From the IMG/VR virus record IMGVR_UViG_3300044910_000908, positions 1 to 64,000 of that record: DNA of 64,000 nt; one strand, written 5' to 3'. The DNA comes from a virus. The stretch's first letter is position 1. The number at the start of each line of letters is the position of its first letter. Below the pieces are notes generated by a model, which worked only from the letters and a program-made list of their open reading frames with translations, was not told the DNA's origin and did no database searches. Positions 41,117-48,842 of the stretch are shown here, in pieces. A program made the translations under genes and the position numbers.

Positions 41117-42043
41117 TTATTCGTCTTCTGATTGAGAAGCTGTTTGAGCAGCTTTTTGTTTTGCTCTTTCTCGTAATTGTGCTAAGACGTTAGAGTTAGA
41201 AGCTGACGCTGCTGCAGGTTCTTCACTTTTTGAAGTTGTTTCTTCAGTAGTAGTTGTTGTTGAAGTAGCAGTTTTTTGCTGTTCTTGTTCAACTTGTTTA
41301 GGAGTCGCAGCTGCAACATTACCACCAGTTTTAGCAGCCAATAGAAGAGTTTCAACTTCTGACATTGACATAGGACGTTGTCTATGAGTTTTCAAATCTA
41401 GCAATTCAATACCAGCAATTACATCTTCAGATAGAGCTGATTGTTTAGGTGCAAAGCTTGATGTTGTATAGCTATTGTTTTCACCAGATTTTGTTTTCTT
41501 AAATCTGAAATGATAACCTTCGAAAAAGTCATAAGGTTCTTTTTCCAAATCACCAGATTGGAATGCTGCTTGAATGATTTTGTAAATTTGTGGACCAAAA
41601 TCTACTAATTTTACCAATTGTTCTTGGTCATGTTCTACAGGTGATTCGATTACAATACCTTGACCAATATATGATACTTTTTTGTAGAATTTTTTACCTT
41701 CTGCTTCCCATTTAGCTTTTCCTACTAAATCTCCAGCGGCTTCACATTCTTTTGCTTTAGCATAAAGTTCTGCAGAATGCGTACAACATGGGCAAGAGCT
41801 TTCGCCATACATTTTAAGACATGGAATACGTTTCTTTTCGCCATTAACCCATAGTTCATGGATAACGTTTTCAACTAAGAAACCCATTGGGTTGTTTTCA
41901 TCAGCGTCAGGAAGGAAACGGAAGATTGAGGTAGAGTCCTCAGGTGCAGACCAGAAACGAAAATAACGAGAAGATGAATTGTTTTCATTGCCAGTTGTTT
42001 TTTGAGCAAATGCTGCTTTTAATGCTTCTAATTTTGTTGTCAT
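41117..42043 (-). CDS. 32: single-stranded DNA-binding protein (gp32-like)
   Basis: The 308-aa protein matches T4 gp32 in length and plan: a basic N-terminal cooperativity segment (MTTKLEALKAAFAQKTTG), a core with RYFRFWSAPEDSTSIFRFLP and the zinc site CLKMYGESSCPCC with nearby HELW, and an acidic low-complexity tail (TTTTTEETTSKSEEPAAA; SQSEDE). It coats ssDNA and recruits replication proteins via the tail. It has a long leader of about 155 nt with a hairpin, possibly a site of autoregulation as in T4. Confidence 0.92.
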   Translation of the reverse strand: MTTKLEALKAAFAQKTTGNENNSSSRYFRFWSAPEDSTSIFRFLPDADENNPMGFLVENVIHELWVNGEKKRIPCLKMYGESSCPCCTHSAELYAKAKECEAAGDLVGKAKWEAEGKKFYKKVSYIGQGIVIESPVEHDQEQLVKLVDFGPQIYKIIQAAFQSGDLEKEPYDFFEGYHFRFKKTKSGENNSYTTSSFAPKQSALSEDVIAGIELLDLKTHRQRPMSMSEVETLLLAAKTGGNVAAATPKQVEQEQQKTATSTTTTTEETTSKSEEPAAASASNSNVLAQLRERAKQKAAQTASQSEDE

Positions 42044-42094
42044 AAATTTTATATCCTATAAAGTTGTTTAAAATCGTAAAGTTGTTTTCTTAAA

Positions 42095-42122
42095 ATACAA
42101 GTTATTTATAAAAAACTTGTAT
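42095..42122 (-). promoter_or_regulatory. hairpin with TATAAATA box in the gene 32 leader
   Basis: ATACAAGTT and AACTTGTAT form a 9-bp stem. The exact T4-late box TATAAATA (minus strand, 42103-42110) lies in the loop region. Downstream the leader carries AACAACTTTA twice (minus strand, around 42060-42088). T4 gp32 represses its own translation at a structured leader, so this could be an operator, a late promoter, or a terminator for the upstream gene. Confidence 0.45.
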
Positions 42123-42197
42123 ATCTATTTATATGAAATTTACATGGCCGTCACTCGCCTCCATTAAAATTAAATTTATATCATCAATTGAATTTAC

Positions 42198-42226
42198 ATT
42201 ATATCACAAATTGATGTAAATGTAAA
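42198..42226 (-). promoter_or_regulatory. early-type promoter for gene 32
   Basis: TTTACA (42221-42226), 17-bp spacer ending TGTGA, TATAAT (42198-42203) on the minus strand. A second TTTACA lies inside the spacer. Confidence 0.55.
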
Positions 42227-42667
42227 TTAAAATTTTGCAAAATGTCTATATTTTTTTGTGATGAGTTCTTCTTGACATTCTAGAACATCACGTTCTAATG
42301 ATAAATGATTATCAACAATTGTGAATGGCTCTACAATTCCGGTGCATCTAGAATATTTTATTTTTTCACTTACTATTATTTTATTTAATTTTTTAACTAA
42401 TAATAAACCTAATATATTACTTCTAATTGCAGTATTAATGGTAATACAATCATCAATAACTTTAAAGTATTCTTTTCCAATACCTTGTAATGTTGTAATA
42501 TTTGCATGTATAAAATTAACATATCCATGACTTTCTTGAATATTAGATAATTTGTTTATATGCCCAATATAAATGTCATCTAAAAAGGAAATACCCTCAA
42601 GTATTTCAGGTAAAGTTTTAAAATCAACTTTTCTACCATGAATAAAATGATGACGCGGACTTATCAT
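42227..42667 (-). CDS. degenerate LRR-family protein, 146 aa (paralogue)
   Basis: The ending SNILGLLLVKKLNKI ... DVLECQEELITKKYRHFAKF matches the proteins at 8194-8772 and 42667-43095. The N-terminal half has irregular repeats around hydrophobic residues (LPEILEGISFLDDIYIGHI). Head-to-tail placement with its neighbour suggests local duplication. Function unknown. Confidence 0.65.
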   Translation of the reverse strand: MISPRHHFIHGRKVDFKTLPEILEGISFLDDIYIGHINKLSNIQESHGYVNFIHANITTLQGIGKEYFKVIDDCITINTAIRSNILGLLLVKKLNKIIVSEKIKYSRCTGIVEPFTIVDNHLSLERDVLECQEELITKKYRHFAKF

Positions 42668-43095
42668 TATCTTGCTTGATGTTTATAACCATTAATAATT
42701 AATTCTTCCTGACATTCTAATATATCAAAAGTTGTTTGATATTTTTTAAGAATATTCATGGGTTTTTCATCAATAGGATTAGGTTTCCAAAATGAACGAG
42801 ATATAAAATAAAAGCCATGTAAATATCTAACTTTTAGAATACTTAACATATGAGATTTAATATTATATGGCAATTCTAAAGTTCCATGAATAGTTTTAAA
42901 ATATCTAGAACCCATACCTTCAAGTGTTTGTAAATTTTGCAATCTAGATAAATCAACATTACCACGAACTATTTTTGTTTTAAGACCTTTAAGATGAGTA
43001 ATGATTTGATTTCTTTCACCGAAATCAAATACTAATCCTTCATGAATTTCCTCAGGAAGATTTTTTAATTCAGATAATTTAGTTACGTAAATCAT
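42667..43095 (-). CDS. degenerate LRR-family protein, 142 aa (paralogue)
   Basis: Two to three LRR-like units are visible (LKNLPEEIHEGLVFDFG; RLQNLQTLEGMGSRYFKTI), then the family ending KSHMLSILKVRYLHG ... FDILECQEELIINGYKHQAR. It overlaps the 146-aa paralogue by one base and the 55-aa membrane gene by 4 bp. Function unknown. Confidence 0.65.
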   Translation of the reverse strand: MIYVTKLSELKNLPEEIHEGLVFDFGERNQIITHLKGLKTKIVRGNVDLSRLQNLQTLEGMGSRYFKTIHGTLELPYNIKSHMLSILKVRYLHGFYFISRSFWKPNPIDEKPMNILKKYQTTFDILECQEELIINGYKHQAR

Positions 43096-43259
43096 ACTTT
43101 TATAATATAACCTAATTCAAATAATAAGAAAAATGCAGAAAGCAATGACATAACAATCATTAATATTTTTATACTGGTATCAAGACTACAATCACTTCTC
43201 CAAAATACAGCAAATACTACATAAATTATTAAGTTTAAAATTAAATATAAAAATAACAT
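43092..43259 (-). CDS. small membrane protein, 55 aa, two helices
   Basis: ATG at 43259 lies 12 bases after AGAGG and the stop overlaps the next start (ATGA). Two hydrophobic segments, LYLILNLIIYVVFAVFW and ILMIVMSLLSAFFLLF, predict two membrane passes. A small inner-membrane protein; no family recognised. Confidence 0.55.
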   Translation of the reverse strand: MLFLYLILNLIIYVVFAVFWRSDCSLDTSIKILMIVMSLLSAFFLLFELGYIIKV

Positions 43260-43266
43260 TTTTTAA

Positions 43267-44364
43267 TTAACCTCTTGTATTATTAATAATTCTAATACTA
43301 TCTACTTCTGAATATCTAATACTTTGGGTAGAATAGTATTGATTAGTTACTACTTCTAGAGACATAGTTTTATCTTCACGTTGATGGATACGTTGTTCAA
43401 GCAAATATAATGGAGACATAAATTCAAATCCAATAATGTAATAATTATGTTGTCTCAAAATAGTAACCCATTGTCTTCTAGATTTTGGGCTTAGATTTGT
43501 ATTGTCAATAATAATATTTTTATTTTGTTTAATAAATTCATTGAATTTTTTTCTAGTATATTCATTGAATTTTTCTGCATGTTCATTACAATAATTCCAA
43601 GCTTGTTTATATAGTTCTTTTATATTTGTTGTATGTTCTGGAAATATGTTAGAATAATATTCAATTCTATAATTATCAAAACTAAAGATAACAGTATTAG
43701 CATCTTGCATTAATTTTTCAGAAACTGTGCTTTTTCCAGAACCAGAAGGACCAACCAAAATATAAGCAGTTAGACCTGAATTATGTTTTTGATCTTGTTC
43801 TTGGAGATATAGAGTTTCATTAACCCAATTAGTAACAAATGGAATTTTACTATCTTCAGTAATTCTCCCACCAGCATCTGATAATAGAACATCAGCAAAC
43901 ATTTGAAGATTTCCAGTCAATGCTCTTGTACTATCAATTCTAAAATCATTATAACATTTTCTACCATAAGGCAAATGATTTTCAATCATCCATCTTACTT
44001 GACGAATTTGCAAATCAGTTAAACCAAAATTGTTATTAGATAATACATAATCTTCAAATATTCTAGCAGATACTAGTTCATGTCCAGCATATGATTTATG
44101 CTGACCACGTTTTTCTGTAAATTTTTCTACTTCACATTTTGGTTTACCAACATCATGAAATAGAAGAGCCAATTGAGAAAGTAGTCTTTCATTTTCACTT
44201 CTATTTAGAAAGAAGTGTTCTTTATAAAAACGAAGTGTCATTTGTGTATGGACGGCAGTATTTTCTTCTCTATGATAAGGAGAATTTTCCTGAGTCATGA
44301 GCATGTGATGCCAGTATGATGTTTTAGTAAAGTTATGATAGATGTCTTCAAATTGTGTAGTCAT
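43267..44364 (-). CDS. HD-Pnk: HD phosphohydrolase fused to polynucleotide-kinase domain
   Basis: The N-terminal 190 residues form an HD domain (His in TAVHTQMTL, HD in LALLFHDVGKPKCE near 68, then WMIENHLPYG). The C-terminal half is a P-loop kinase (ILVGPSGSGKSTVSEKL near 207; NIIIDNTNLSPKSRRQW near 288). This fusion matches bacterial HD-Pnk end-healing enzymes, which remove 2',3'-cyclic or 3' phosphates and phosphorylate 5'-OH RNA ends. It probably repairs cleaved tRNA or other RNA; a partner RNA ligase is not in the window. It has its own promoter. Confidence 0.82.
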   Translation of the reverse strand: MTTQFEDIYHNFTKTSYWHHMLMTQENSPYHREENTAVHTQMTLRFYKEHFFLNRSENERLLSQLALLFHDVGKPKCEVEKFTEKRGQHKSYAGHELVSARIFEDYVLSNNNFGLTDLQIRQVRWMIENHLPYGRKCYNDFRIDSTRALTGNLQMFADVLLSDAGGRITEDSKIPFVTNWVNETLYLQEQDQKHNSGLTAYILVGPSGSGKSTVSEKLMQDANTVIFSFDNYRIEYYSNIFPEHTTNIKELYKQAWNYCNEHAEKFNEYTRKKFNEFIKQNKNIIIDNTNLSPKSRRQWVTILRQHNYYIIGFEFMSPLYLLEQRIHQREDKTMSLEVVTNQYYSTQSIRYSEVDSIRIINNTRG

Positions 44365-44384
44365 TTTATGTCCTCTGGTGAAAT

Positions 44385-44392
44385 CATAAATA
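44385..44392 (+). promoter_or_regulatory. late-type promoter box CATAAATA, plus strand
   Basis: The box lies 31 bp before the plus-strand gene at 44423, the expected spacing for a T4-type late promoter. It overlaps the divergent early promoter of the HD-Pnk gene. Confidence 0.4.
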
Positions 44393-44393
44393 C

Positions 44394-44422
44394 ATCATAT
44401 CACAACTATGGAGAAAAGTAAA
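44394..44422 (-). promoter_or_regulatory. early-type promoter for the HD-Pnk gene
   Basis: TTTACT (44417-44422), 17-bp spacer ending TGA, TATGAT (44394-44399) on the minus strand, 30 bp before ATG 44364. Confidence 0.5.
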
Positions 44423-44866
44423 ATGAAAAATTATTCAATTGATGCATCAGTTCCTAATAGATTATGTCTTCCTATTCTTGAACAATTTCCTGATGTTCCT
44501 ATTATGGGTGAAATTGTTTTTTTTAATCAATACCCTAGAGAAGGCATTTATATTTTTGTTGGTGATGGTTGGAAGCCGTTATTTTCAACAGAAAATAACA
44601 TTTGGGCAGCTCCAATTGTTGCAGAACCTGAACAAGTCATTTTTGAATTGAATGTTGAGTATAATACTGATGGCAAATCGATTGTTGTATATAAGGATAG
44701 GGTAAGATTACTCCCTACAGAATTTGCTGAAGTTGCTAATAATCTCATTGCATGGAAAGGAGATGACCTTATTGGTGGAGAAGTTTTTGAATTCCAAATC
44801 TTTAATAAAAAAATACATTCGGTATTTGACATTAAAGCCTTTAATAGACGCAAGGGTATATGCTAG
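44423..44866 (+). CDS. hypothetical, possibly virion-associated protein, 147 aa, plus strand
   Basis: The start is ATG 44423, directly after ATGGAGAAAAGTAAA; the earlier ATG at 44408 is part of this ribosome binding site. The N-terminal half (PILEQFPDVPIMGEIVFFN; GIYIFVGDGWKPLF) has the beta-rich, Gly/Trp style seen in phage tail-fibre and virion decoration proteins. That is a weak impression. It has a late-type box upstream and a strong terminator downstream. Confidence 0.6.
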   Translation: MKNYSIDASVPNRLCLPILEQFPDVPIMGEIVFFNQYPREGIYIFVGDGWKPLFSTENNIWAAPIVAEPEQVIFELNVEYNTDGKSIVVYKDRVRLLPTEFAEVANNLIAWKGDDLIGGEVFEFQIFNKKIHSVFDIKAFNRRKGIC

Positions 44867-44957
44867 AGTCACTGGTTTTGTGTAACCTATTATAACATAT
44901 TGGTGACTTTTATAAAGGTCGCCATGATAATCTCTGTTCTTATTCATTCTTCTAATT

Positions 44958-44995
44958 AAAATGGCTTATTCTTTTATTTAAAGATAAGCCATTTT
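44958..44995 (+). terminator. terminator of the plus-strand gene
   Basis: AAAATGGCTTAT and ATAAGCCATTTT pair, with an inner CTTT/AAAG, and are followed by TTGTTTTT on the plus strand, about 90 bp after the stop. Confidence 0.7.
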
Positions 44996-45020
44996 TGTTT
45001 TTAAAGTCTTCTCTTACGAA

Positions 45021-45126
45021 AAAGTACACAACTATATTACGGCCTTGTTTTTTGATAAAATTTTTCTGATTTGCCGGAGCTCATGTTATTGATTTAATTC
45101 CTGTTATCCAAGAAAGTACACAACTA
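45021..45126. repeat. 14-bp direct repeat AAAGTACACAACTA, two copies
   Basis: Copies at 45021-45034 and 45113-45126, spaced 92 bp start to start, in the non-coding region. Confidence 0.7.
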
Positions 45127-45159
45127 ATGCTATCCCCTGTATTTTTATTTAAAATGATA

Positions 45160-45201
45160 TTTTTCGTAAAATTTTTTGGCGAGATTTTTTCGTAAAATTT
45201 T
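45160..45201. repeat. 16-bp direct repeat TTTTTCGTAAAATTTT, two copies
   Basis: Copies at 45160-45175 and 45186-45201, spaced 26 bp start to start, in the same non-coding region. Confidence 0.7.
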
Positions 45202-45449
45202 ATAAGCAGAGGAAAAATTCTTTTTTATAAATTACTTGAAAAAGACATGTTATGCGAAATTCGTTATCTTTATGTCATGTGATAAATTATATCAATTTTA
45301 AAAACCTGGTATTCATGGCGTTATTTCTAGAAGAATAGGTATAATAACTATAAGGTCGATTTCTGCATGTATAGCCATGATTATCTGACAGGAGTTTTTA
45401 TTTTTATGTATAGAATAGTGTCTTTTTTAATATTTTTTAGATAAAAATA

Positions 45450-45476
45450 AAGGAGAGATTTTTTAGGTCTCTCCTT
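45450..45476 (-). terminator. terminator after the double-AAA+ gene
   Basis: A 9-bp stem AAGGAGAGA/TCTCTCCTT followed on the minus strand by TATTTTTATC, 27 bp after the stop. Confidence 0.7.
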
Positions 45477-45502
45477 ATTTACATGTTATAAAAGATTAAA
45501 TG

Positions 45503-48214
45503 TTATTTAAGTTCATCTTCTACTATTCCAACAATTACTTCAGCTATACCAGCAAATTTATTTGTGATTTCACCTAGTAATTCAGGATCCATTTTTTCTT
45601 TCATTTGTTGTCTAAAAGATTTCATACCTGCATTAATACTAATATAAACTGCATTAATTTTTTCATTACTAAATTGATTAATCCATAATGCAAATACAAT
45701 TTCTCTCATAAAGTTTTCTAATAAACTTACTTTAGAAGATGGGTCAGCTACAATTTTATCATCTTTTAAAATTTTAACATTATAATCATCTTTAAGAATA
45801 TATTTGTCAGCACTTTCTTGGTCAACAATTTTATGCATAATTAAATCAGTTAAATCTTCTCTAAATTTACTCAAATCTACATTGTTTATGAAATTAATGA
45901 AATCACTATTTTCAGCAGCTGAAGTTGTGGCAGCTGCATCAAAATGTTCTTCAACAATATCCATTAAACTTGAAGAGCGAGTATTAACTGCTTTTTTATA
46001 GAAAATATTTTCACCAATATCAATATCGGAACTATTCATAATCCAAGCTTTTAAATCATTCATAAATTCATCAGATTCTAAACCGCCATGTTTAACAAAA
46101 ATAAATGATAAATTACGTTTAAAATTTTTAAATATTTTATCTCTAACTCCATCTTCAACTTTTGCTAATTCTTTTGCTGATAAATTATCTAATTGTTTTC
46201 TTCTTATAGAATTTATTGCTCTTTGTAAAGATTTGCTAAGCCCATAATAGAACATTGTGTATTCACGTGGAGATATCCAGACATCAGTTCCTAAATCTAT
46301 ATGGAATGGACGTTCTTTTAATGGAATAGTATGTTGTTTAGATTGAAATTTATTAGCAAATTTCTTAATAATATCTAATGATATTTCTTGAGTAATATCT
46401 TCAGTTTTTGGAACTTTTTTATCTTTTAAATATTCCATTGTTGCATTCCAATCTGCACCTGCATCAACAATATCTAATACATCACGCATATGTTTAGTTA
46501 ATTCTTGAGCACCAACATCATGAGGATTAATCGCAGCTATCATCATTGCTTCTTCTGGCAATTTTAATAATTCACCATGTTCTGAACTAGGACCAAAATT
46601 CTTTTCTAATAATACTCTACGAATTGCATTAAAAACTTTTGGACTATTTCTATTTAATTCATCAAAGAAAATTAAGTATTTAACTTTACGTTTTTTATAT
46701 TCTTCAATTTTTTCCTGATAATCATCTGGATTATCTTGTTTTAATGTATAAAAATAAACTTTATCTTCTTCATGAATTTTTTCTAGTATTTGTTGATATA
46801 AACTAGGAATAGAAAAAGAAGTTTCAATTTTACCTGAACCATCTTTTTTTGGTATTGGCAAACCAACAACATCTTCTGCGTTAATAGTAGATACATCTAT
46901 ATCAATAAATCTTAAATTCATTTTTTTTGCTATTGAAGTAGCTTGAGCTGTTTTACCAATACCTGGAGGACCAGCTATAACTGGAACATAAGTTCGATAT
47001 TTAGAACCAAGTTTTTCGCGCATTTCAATTTGATGTTTTAAAGTATCTTTCCATTCAGTAATATCATTAACAGCACTATGACTAACTTCAATATTAGAAG
47101 TTTGTTTAATCAATTCAGCAGTTGCTTTTAATACTTTGTTAACAAGTTCAGAATGACTTCCAGATAAATAATTTCTAAAATTTAATTTCACATTTGATAA
47201 TAAATTTTTAGCATCTTTTTCATCCTTAACAGGTAATGCTTCATTAATATAAAGCAATAATTGTTCCCATCTACGAGGAGATGTTCTAACTTCACTTTCA
47301 ATATCTTCATGACTAATATCTTCATCTTCTAAAATATGATGAAATTTATTAATAATTTGAGGTTTTAATTTAATATGTTCATCCTTCTCAAATTTATATA
47401 CTAACCAAGAAAACCATTCACCTTTTTTAGGAGCTTCCATTTCAACATGTTCAAATTGTGTATTTGTAGGAATTTCATCAACACCTTGATCACCTAAATT
47501 AGTAGCATATACAATATATGTATTTTTTGGAATAGTATGAGCACCTATTTTACCATTTAATATTCCACGTAACATATTACGAATACGCATAGATGTTTGT
47601 CTAAAAAATTCATCTAAAAATAAAATAACATTGTAAGAATTTCTAACTTCTTTAAATTCATCAGGTATTGTTGTTTCATTACCACCAAAATATTCAAACA
47701 ATTCAATAATATCTTTACCAGATCTATAAATTGCTGATAAATATTCACTATCTGGAATTTTACGAGCATGCTTAATTAATGAATATAAATTACTATCAGC
47801 TAATTCAACTTTATATTCATCACCAGTTAATTGAGTATTTCCACCCTTCTTATTATCTGACAAACCATCAAAAACAATAAATGGGATATTAATAATATGT
47901 TCTTCAACAATATGTGGAGCTTCAATAACAATTAATTCAATACCTAATAATCTTGAAAATAAAGTGATACGCTGAGTTTTTCCAGTTCCAGGCTCCCCAC
48001 TTAAAAGAATTCCATGATATTGATCAAATGCTTGATTATTATCCATACTATCAAAAATATTTTCAAATAATTCTATAGTTTGTTCCATTCCAACAGTTGA
48101 TGGAACAAATTCTTGTATATCTTCTTGTTTACTCATATCATCATTTTCCTGTGTTTTTTTAGGACGGGCCATTTCGTTAAGCAATTGTTGTTTTAAATTT
48201 GATTTTTTTTCCAT
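45503..48214 (-). CDS. large ATPase with two AAA+ modules (MoxR/CobS/dynein-like)
   Basis: The 903-aa protein has two complete AAA+ cores. Module 1 has Walker A ILLSGEPGTGKTQRI (near 70) and Walker B VILFLDEFFRQ (near 192), then NTYIVYATN. Module 2 has Walker A VIAGPPGIGKTAQA (near 412) and Walker B LIFFDELNRNSP (near 510), then MMIAAINP and an SPREY arginine region. The C-terminal 250 residues are helical. Such MoxR-like ATPases remodel or load cofactors together with vWA proteins, and a vWA protein is at 20.9-21.9 kb. A -10/-35 pair overlaps the first ATG, so translation from Met 15 (MARPKK) is possible. Confidence 0.85.
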   Translation of the reverse strand: MEKKSNLKQQLLNEMARPKKTQENDDMSKQEDIQEFVPSTVGMEQTIELFENIFDSMDNNQAFDQYHGILLSGEPGTGKTQRITLFSRLLGIELIVIEAPHIVEEHIINIPFIVFDGLSDNKKGGNTQLTGDEYKVELADSNLYSLIKHARKIPDSEYLSAIYRSGKDIIELFEYFGGNETTIPDEFKEVRNSYNVILFLDEFFRQTSMRIRNMLRGILNGKIGAHTIPKNTYIVYATNLGDQGVDEIPTNTQFEHVEMEAPKKGEWFSWLVYKFEKDEHIKLKPQIINKFHHILEDEDISHEDIESEVRTSPRRWEQLLLYINEALPVKDEKDAKNLLSNVKLNFRNYLSGSHSELVNKVLKATAELIKQTSNIEVSHSAVNDITEWKDTLKHQIEMREKLGSKYRTYVPVIAGPPGIGKTAQATSIAKKMNLRFIDIDVSTINAEDVVGLPIPKKDGSGKIETSFSIPSLYQQILEKIHEEDKVYFYTLKQDNPDDYQEKIEEYKKRKVKYLIFFDELNRNSPKVFNAIRRVLLEKNFGPSSEHGELLKLPEEAMMIAAINPHDVGAQELTKHMRDVLDIVDAGADWNATMEYLKDKKVPKTEDITQEISLDIIKKFANKFQSKQHTIPLKERPFHIDLGTDVWISPREYTMFYYGLSKSLQRAINSIRRKQLDNLSAKELAKVEDGVRDKIFKNFKRNLSFIFVKHGGLESDEFMNDLKAWIMNSSDIDIGENIFYKKAVNTRSSSLMDIVEEHFDAAATTSAAENSDFINFINNVDLSKFREDLTDLIMHKIVDQESADKYILKDDYNVKILKDDKIVADPSSKVSLLENFMREIVFALWINQFSNEKINAVYISINAGMKSFRQQMKEKMDPELLGEITNKFAGIAEVIVGIVEDELK

Positions 48215-48241
48215 TATAACACCTAATAAGTCCTTTGTAAA
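48213..48241 (-). promoter_or_regulatory. early-type promoter overlapping the start of the double-AAA+ gene
   Basis: TTTACA (48236-48241), 17-bp spacer, TATAAT (48213-48218) on the minus strand. Transcription would start near 48206, inside the annotated first codons, so either upstream transcripts give the full protein or translation starts later. Confidence 0.4.
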
Positions 48242-48245
48242 ATTT

Positions 48246-48443
48246 TTAATTACCTTTTTTAATTTTATGATATAGCTTAGGATTTCTAGAACGAATATCC
48301 TTTAAATGTTCTATAAACTCTGGCGTCCAGTCTTCTTTCGAAATGCCGATTGGTCTTTCAATATCATCAGAAGAACTATCTTCTTCAAATAATACACTCT
48401 CATTTGCTAATTTGTTTTGATTATGAAAAAAATTCAATTTCAT
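48246..48443 (-). CDS. hypothetical protein, 65 aa
   Basis: Starts after AAAGGAAGTAGACA, with a GATAAATA box 34 bp upstream. Ser/Asp-rich N-terminal half (EEDSSSDDIERP), basic C-terminus (KLYHKIKKGN). Unknown function. Confidence 0.5.
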   Translation of the reverse strand: MKLNFFHNQNKLANESVLFEEDSSSDDIERPIGISKEDWTPEFIEHLKDIRSRNPKLYHKIKKGN

Positions 48444-48506
48444 TGTCTACTTCCTTTAAAAATTATGTTTATTTTTTATTTATCTTATTCCAAACTTTAA
48501 ACAAAA

Positions 48507-48535
48507 AAATAGGGAATTAAATTAATTCCCTATTT
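48507..48535 (-). terminator. terminator after the 80-aa gene
   Basis: A 14-bp stem AAATAGGGAATTAA/TTAATTCCCTATTT followed by TTTTGTTT on the minus strand. Confidence 0.65.
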
Positions 48536-48552
48536 CATTTAAAAAATTTTTA

Positions 48553-48795
48553 TTACTCTGTTTTTGCGATTTCTTCACCAACAACTTCTTCAACAGTTTT
48601 AACTTCAACAATTGGTTCCTCTACTTTAACTTCTTCTTTAACAATAACAACTTCTTCTTTTTTCTCAACTTTAGGTTGTTTTTCTTTCTTTTCAGATTTA
48701 ACTTCACCTAATTTTGCTTGTAATTGTTCAGCAACTCCAGCTAAAGTTTCATTATCTTTTACAACTTTTAATAATTTTTCATAATCTTGTGACAT
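48553..48795 (-). CDS. small acidic/lysine-rich low-complexity protein, 80 aa
   Basis: The first 30 residues are a helical segment (YEKLLKVVKDNETLAGVAEQ); the rest is Lys/Glu/Val low complexity (EKKEEVVIVKEEVKVEEP). A TATAAATA box lies 40 bp upstream, suggesting late expression, and a terminator follows. It may be an unstructured virion or internal protein; unknown. Confidence 0.55.
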   Translation of the reverse strand: MSQDYEKLLKVVKDNETLAGVAEQLQAKLGEVKSEKKEKQPKVEKKEEVVIVKEEVKVEEPIVEVKTVEEVVGEEIAKTE

Positions 48796-48834
48796 TATAT
48801 AATCTCCATATTAAATTTTTATTAACCAAAAATA

Positions 48835-48842
48835 TATTTATA
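48835..48842 (-). promoter_or_regulatory. T4-late-type promoter box TATAAATA
   Basis: Exact TATAAATA on the minus strand 40 bp before the 80-aa gene. It overlaps the stop region of the upstream gene. Confidence 0.45.

Larger units (their letters stand above)
44996..45449. other. long non-coding region with short direct repeats
   Basis: Between the two convergent genes there are 636 bases (44867-45502) without a credible gene. Outside the two terminators the sequence has more G and C than its surroundings, isolated clusters such as TTGCCGGAGCTCATG, and two pairs of direct repeats. A small RNA, a replication origin or a recombination site are all possible. No tRNA cloverleaf is seen. Confidence 0.5.

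Noticed and set aside
44708-44947. Minus-strand 79-aa open frame opposite the plus-strand gene
   Set aside because: It is mostly antisense to the 44423-44866 gene and has no clear start signal or resemblance.
45021-45201. CRISPR-like repeats
   Set aside because: Only two copies of each short repeat with unequal spacing and no array structure.
45297-45365. Possible tRNA in the non-coding region
   Set aside because: I could not fold a cloverleaf with an acceptor stem and T-loop on either strand.
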